Part shown: positions 5,497 to 7,863 of the stretch, piece by piece
How positions within the stretch are numbered: the stretch's first letter is position 1
Layout: each line of letters opens with the position of its first letter
Source: Deltaproteobacteria bacterium
GTDB lineage: Bacteria; Desulfobacterota; Anaeroferrophillalia; Anaeroferrophillales; Tharpellaceae
Length of the DNA: 7,863 bases
NCBI GenBank assembly: GCA_013153415.1
Contig: JAADEO010000163.1
Coordinates: 1 to 7,863 of the forward strand
Reading direction: 5' to 3'
Program-made: the position numbers and the translations under genes
Notes under the pieces: generated by a model
What the model saw: the letters and a program-made list of their open reading frames with translations, nothing else
What the model was told of the DNA's origin: nothing
Databases searched by the model: none

Positions 5497-6382
5497 CCGG
5501 GGCCCGACGCCGGGCGGCGGGACGGCGGAAACTGACTGCCGGCCGCCCCAGGGCGATGACCGCGTGAACCTTCTCCTGCGAAGGAATGCCGAGAACCGCC
5601 CCGACCCGACGGTCCCGCCGCAGGGCCTCGACCGCGAAACCGATCAGGCAACTGCCCAGCCCCATGCTTTCAGCTGCGAGCACGATATTCTGGCTCGCCA
5701 TCAGAGCATCCTCGACCGGACAGGAAGCACCGGGTCGGGAAGCGACCAGGATGGCGGCCGGAGCCCCGTGAAAAAGCCGGTCGTCGCTGCCCTGGCGCCA
5801 GCTCTCGAGCCCTTCGCAGACCGAAGCGTAATATTCGCGGTAGTAATCATCCAGTTCCCGCCGACCACATATTTTCAGCAGCTTCCGGAGCCAGGCTTTT
5901 GCAGCCAGGCGGTTGAGCCTTTCGTAAAAAGCGGCCACGGCCCGGCCGAAAAGCAGCATCTTCTCGCGGGTCGGAATGATCGTAAAGCTCCAGAGCTGAG
6001 AGTTGGTCCCGGAGGGCGCGGTAATAGCGATCCGGACCAGATCCGCAAGCTGAGAAAGCGGCACCTCCCCGTCGCGATAGACCCGGCAGGAACGCCGGAC
6101 CCGCATCAGGGCGACCAGATCCGCAAGCGCCACCGGCCGGCGTTCCGGCCCGACCGAAGGTTCGAAGCCCGCAAAAGCGAAACTTTCCGGCTCCGGGATT
6201 TCAACCGTGATCGCCGCCCGGGGACAGGCGGCGGCACAGTGATCGCAACCCAGGCGGCACTCCCCGGTCAATCCGGCCCTCCCTGCAACCAGGCTGAAGG
6301 CCCGGGCCGGACAGACCCGAAGACAGACGCCGCAGCCGTCGCAACGGTCCGGATCAATTATTACGCCGGCGCTAGCAACCAT
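5483..6382 (-). CDS. Ferredoxin-nitroreductase fusion protein
   Basis: A 299-residue flavoprotein with an N-terminal two-cluster ferredoxin module fused to an FMN nitroreductase domain. Cluster-one cysteines are C14, C17, C20 and C24 (CxxCxxCxxxCP). Cluster-two cysteines are C42, C46, C49 and C53. The nitroreductase part starts near RRSCRVYRD (96-104) and includes the FMN-loop APSGTNSQLWSF (122-133), GLGSCLIGF (241-249) and ALGRPA (277-282). The C-terminus is very basic. Electrons would pass from the FeS clusters to FMN, then to an unknown acceptor. I prefer the ATG at 6382, with GGAG 9 bases upstream. An in-frame ATG at 6430 would add 16 residues and has AAGGAGG only 2 bases before it, which is very close. 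It lies downstream of the FetB-like gene, probably co-transcribed. Confidence 0.9.
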   Translation of the reverse strand: MVASAGVIIDPDRCDGCGVCLRVCPARAFSLVAGRAGLTGECRLGCDHCAAACPRAAITVEIPEPESFAFAGFEPSVGPERRPVALADLVALMRVRRSCRVYRDGEVPLSQLADLVRIAITAPSGTNSQLWSFTIIPTREKMLLFGRAVAAFYERLNRLAAKAWLRKLLKICGRRELDDYYREYYASVCEGLESWRQGSDDRLFHGAPAAILVASRPGASCPVEDALMASQNIVLAAESMGLGSCLIGFAVEALRRDRRVGAVLGIPSQEKVHAVIALGRPAVSFRRPAARRRAPVRIV

Positions 6383-6438
6383 TTTCGAACTCTCCTCCCT
6401 CCACGCTTTGCCCCGATCACAACACGCCATTTCCTCCT
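6383..6438 (-). promoter_or_regulatory. FetB-nitroreductase gap with two ribosome-binding sites
   Basis: Reading the minus strand from the FetB stop (TAA, 6441-6439), GGAGG lies at 6437-6433, 2 bases before the ATG at 6430. A second purine run (GGGAGGAGAG, 6399-6390) lies before the ATG at 6382. This is the only same-strand junction in the window without a 4-base overlap. No terminator or convincing promoter is visible in it, so co-transcription is likely. Confidence 0.5.
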
Positions 6439-7230
6439 TTACGACAATCTCTCCAGACGCAGGCGCTGGCGACTGTCGAAAAGGCGGCGGCCGCCGAGAT
6501 AGACGGCGATGACCGTTCCGAAACCGGCCCCGGCGACGATCAGGAACATGATCATGATCTGGTATTTGACCGCCTCCAGCGGCGGGCTGCCGGCCAGGAT
6601 CTGGCCGGTCATCATCCCCGGCAGCACAATTATCCCGGCCGCCATCATCGCGTTGATGATCGGCATCATCCCGGCCCGGATGCTTTCGCGACGAATTTCG
6701 GCCAAAGCCTCGAACCAGCTCTGCCCCAGCATGAGGCGATTTTCAATCACCTGGCGCTGCTGCCAGACGTTGTGCAGGAGGCGATCGAAACCGATCGAAA
6801 TCCCGTTCATGGTATTGCCGAGCAGCATCCCGAGCAGGGGGATGGCATAGCGGGGTTCGTACCAGGGCTGGTTGCCGATTACCAGGATCAGGGTGAAAAG
6901 AACCAGGGGAAACGAGGTCAGAAACATCGAGGCGCTGCCGATGCCGAATCCCCACCAGCCCCTGAGCCGGCGTTTCTGGCGCCGGGTGACTTCTCGACCG
7001 GCATTGAGCAGCATGAACAGCGAAAGAAGCACAATCCACCAGGGTCCGGCGGTGGTGAAAAGCCACTTCAGGATGAGACCGATGAGCAGCAGCTGAGCCG
7101 TCATCCGCAAACCGGCGACCAGAAGCTGGCCGAACATCTCGAGCTTCAGGGGCAGGGAAAGCAGGGCCAGGGCCAGGACCAGGAGCGCGGTAAGAACCAA
7201 ATCCAAAGGGGTAAGCGCTACGACATTCAT
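6439..7230 (-). CDS. fetB: FetB-like ABC exporter permease (UPF0014)
   Basis: A 263-residue inner-membrane protein of the UPF0014/FetB (YbbM) family, the membrane half of an exporter linked to iron homeostasis and peroxide resistance in Escherichia coli. Hydrophobic segments lie at about 10-27, 34-57, 63-77, 97-119, 129-147, 188-211 and 222-246. The family's conserved blocks are present: LNAGREVTRR (75-84), PLLGMLLGNTMNGIS (131-145) and the Met/Gly-rich GMMPIINAMMAAGIIVLPGMMTGQ (187-210). The reading frame extends upstream to 7659, but that part is Arg/Gly-rich shadow of the ATPase gene. The ATG at 7230 overlaps the ATPase stop as ATGA and begins the protein right before its first helix. The substrate in this organism is inferred from the family only. 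Confidence 0.92.
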   Translation of the reverse strand: MNVVALTPLDLVLTALLVLALALLSLPLKLEMFGQLLVAGLRMTAQLLLIGLILKWLFTTAGPWWIVLLSLFMLLNAGREVTRRQKRRLRGWWGFGIGSASMFLTSFPLVLFTLILVIGNQPWYEPRYAIPLLGMLLGNTMNGISIGFDRLLHNVWQQRQVIENRLMLGQSWFEALAEIRRESIRAGMMPIINAMMAAGIIVLPGMMTGQILAGSPPLEAVKYQIMIMFLIVAGAGFGTVIAVYLGGRRLFDSRQRLRLERLS

Positions 7231-7838
7231 TCGGCAAGCTCCGCAAGCGGCTCCAGGACGCCATTGACCAGTCCATAGACCCGACCACCGAGCCGGGACG
7301 GCTGGTCCGGATCGTGGGTCACCCAGAGTACCGCGGCCCGGCTCTCGGCCTGGTAGTCGAGAATCAGTTTTTCGACCCGAGCGCTGTTTTCGGGATCGAG
7401 ATTGGCGGTCGGTTCGTCGAGCAGCAGAACCTCGGGCCGGTTGGCCAGAAGACGCAGGACCGCCAGGCGCTGCTTCTCGCCCGAGGAGAGCCGGGTCACC
7501 GGCCAGTCGGCCACCTCCGGGGTAAAGCCCAGGCGGTCGAGCGTGGTGTGATCCGGAAAAGCGAAAAAATGCTCCCCGACCCGGTCGTGCCACCACTGGC
7601 TTTCGGCCGGCAGCAAACCGACCCGTCGCCGCCACTCCGGAGCCGGCAGTCGCAGACATTCAAGATCATCCAGGAAGACCTCGCCGGAATGGGGATCGAG
7701 ATCGGCCAGGGAGCGCAAAAGAAGGCTTTTCCCGGCTCCGGAGGCACCGCGCAGAAAAACCCTCTCCCCGGCCCCGACCTCGAGATCGAGGGGACCGAAG
7801 CTATGGTAGCAGAGCTGTCTGATCCGCAAAACCGCCAT
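7227..7838 (-). CDS. fetA: FetA-like ABC transporter ATP-binding protein
   Basis: A 203-residue ABC ATPase, the energising partner of the FetB-like permease. Seen in order: Walker A GASGAGKS (31-38), signature LSSGEKQR (117-124), Walker B VLLLDEPT (137-144) with E142, D-loop ANLD (145-148) and switch H175 in THD. Where a Q-loop glutamine is expected, the chain reads VGLLPAESQWW (73-83). No Q falls at the usual place, although Q81 follows shortly after. The start at 7838 has GAGG 8 bases upstream. Its stop overlaps the permease start, so the two subunits are probably made in equal amounts. The promoter is beyond the window edge; the 25 bases to the right (7839-7863) show nothing more. I am sure of the ABC family, and the FetA assignment rests mainly on the adjacent permease. 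Confidence 0.9.
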   Translation of the reverse strand: MAVLRIRQLCYHSFGPLDLEVGAGERVFLRGASGAGKSLLLRSLADLDPHSGEVFLDDLECLRLPAPEWRRRVGLLPAESQWWHDRVGEHFFAFPDHTTLDRLGFTPEVADWPVTRLSSGEKQRLAVLRLLANRPEVLLLDEPTANLDPENSARVEKLILDYQAESRAAVLWVTHDPDQPSRLGGRVYGLVNGVLEPLAELAE

Positions 7839-7863
7839 CCTGCCAACCTCATCAAACTCGTTA

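Noticed and set aside
6035..6128. 16-bp direct repeat (6035-6050 and 6113-6128) in the nitroreductase gene
   Set aside because: Both copies encode the same Leu-Ala-Asp-Leu-Val peptide with the same preferred codons inside a coding region; coincidence of protein sequence is the simplest explanation.
5405..6502. Plus-strand 365-residue open frame opposite the nitroreductase
   Set aside because: Proline/Arg-rich antisense frame with no motif. The minus strand has complete FeS and FMN motifs.
7231..7659. N-terminal extension of the FetB-like frame
   Set aside because: It is an out-of-frame reading of the ATPase gene; the ATG at 7230 fits the family's length and the ATGA overlap.

Overview
The window is a gene-dense, GC-rich stretch of a Gram-negative bacterial chromosome. 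The protein families and tight head-to-tail packing would suit an anaerobic deltaproteobacterium, for example Desulfuromonadales (Desulfobacterota). That is an impression from the gene set; no rRNA or marker tree is available. There are nine protein genes. I see no tRNA, rRNA, CRISPR array, insertion sequence or phage gene.

Left block, minus strand (about 3705 down to 204): one operon reads surE (5'/3'-nucleotidase), miaB (tRNA methylthiotransferase), a VanZ-family membrane protein, a PHP-family metal-dependent phosphoesterase and a DUF2288 protein. All four junctions are 4-base start/stop overlaps (GTGA, TTGA, ATGA, ATGA), so the five genes are probably translated as a coupled series. A good sigma70-like promoter lies upstream of surE. 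Its spacer is almost filled by a 16-bp palindrome, and the surE ribosome-binding region is a perfect 12-bp tandem duplication. Positions 1-203 are non-coding and hold a hairpin plus T-tract (probably a terminator cut by the window edge) and a short CGCGAAG-type repeat.

Middle block, plus strand (3733-5496): a divergent promoter drives an exported type-1 periplasmic substrate-binding protein, coupled by an ATGA overlap to a thioredoxin-type arsenate reductase (arsC-like). No permease, ATPase, ArsR regulator or arsenite pump is present nearby, so this pairing is the least expected arrangement in the window.

Right block, minus strand (7838 down to 5483): a FetA-like ABC ATPase, a FetB-like membrane protein (UPF0014) and a two-cluster ferredoxin-nitroreductase fusion. 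The ATPase and permease overlap by ATGA and should form one exporter. The nitroreductase gene follows closely and ends in a 14-bp tail-to-tail overlap with arsC.

Most of the window is ordinary housekeeping and accessory metabolism. I do not see a clear new multi-gene system. The best leads are the substrate-binding protein/arsenate reductase pair, the palindrome-rich divergent control region at 3626-3799, and the unusual Q-loop of the FetA-like ATPase.
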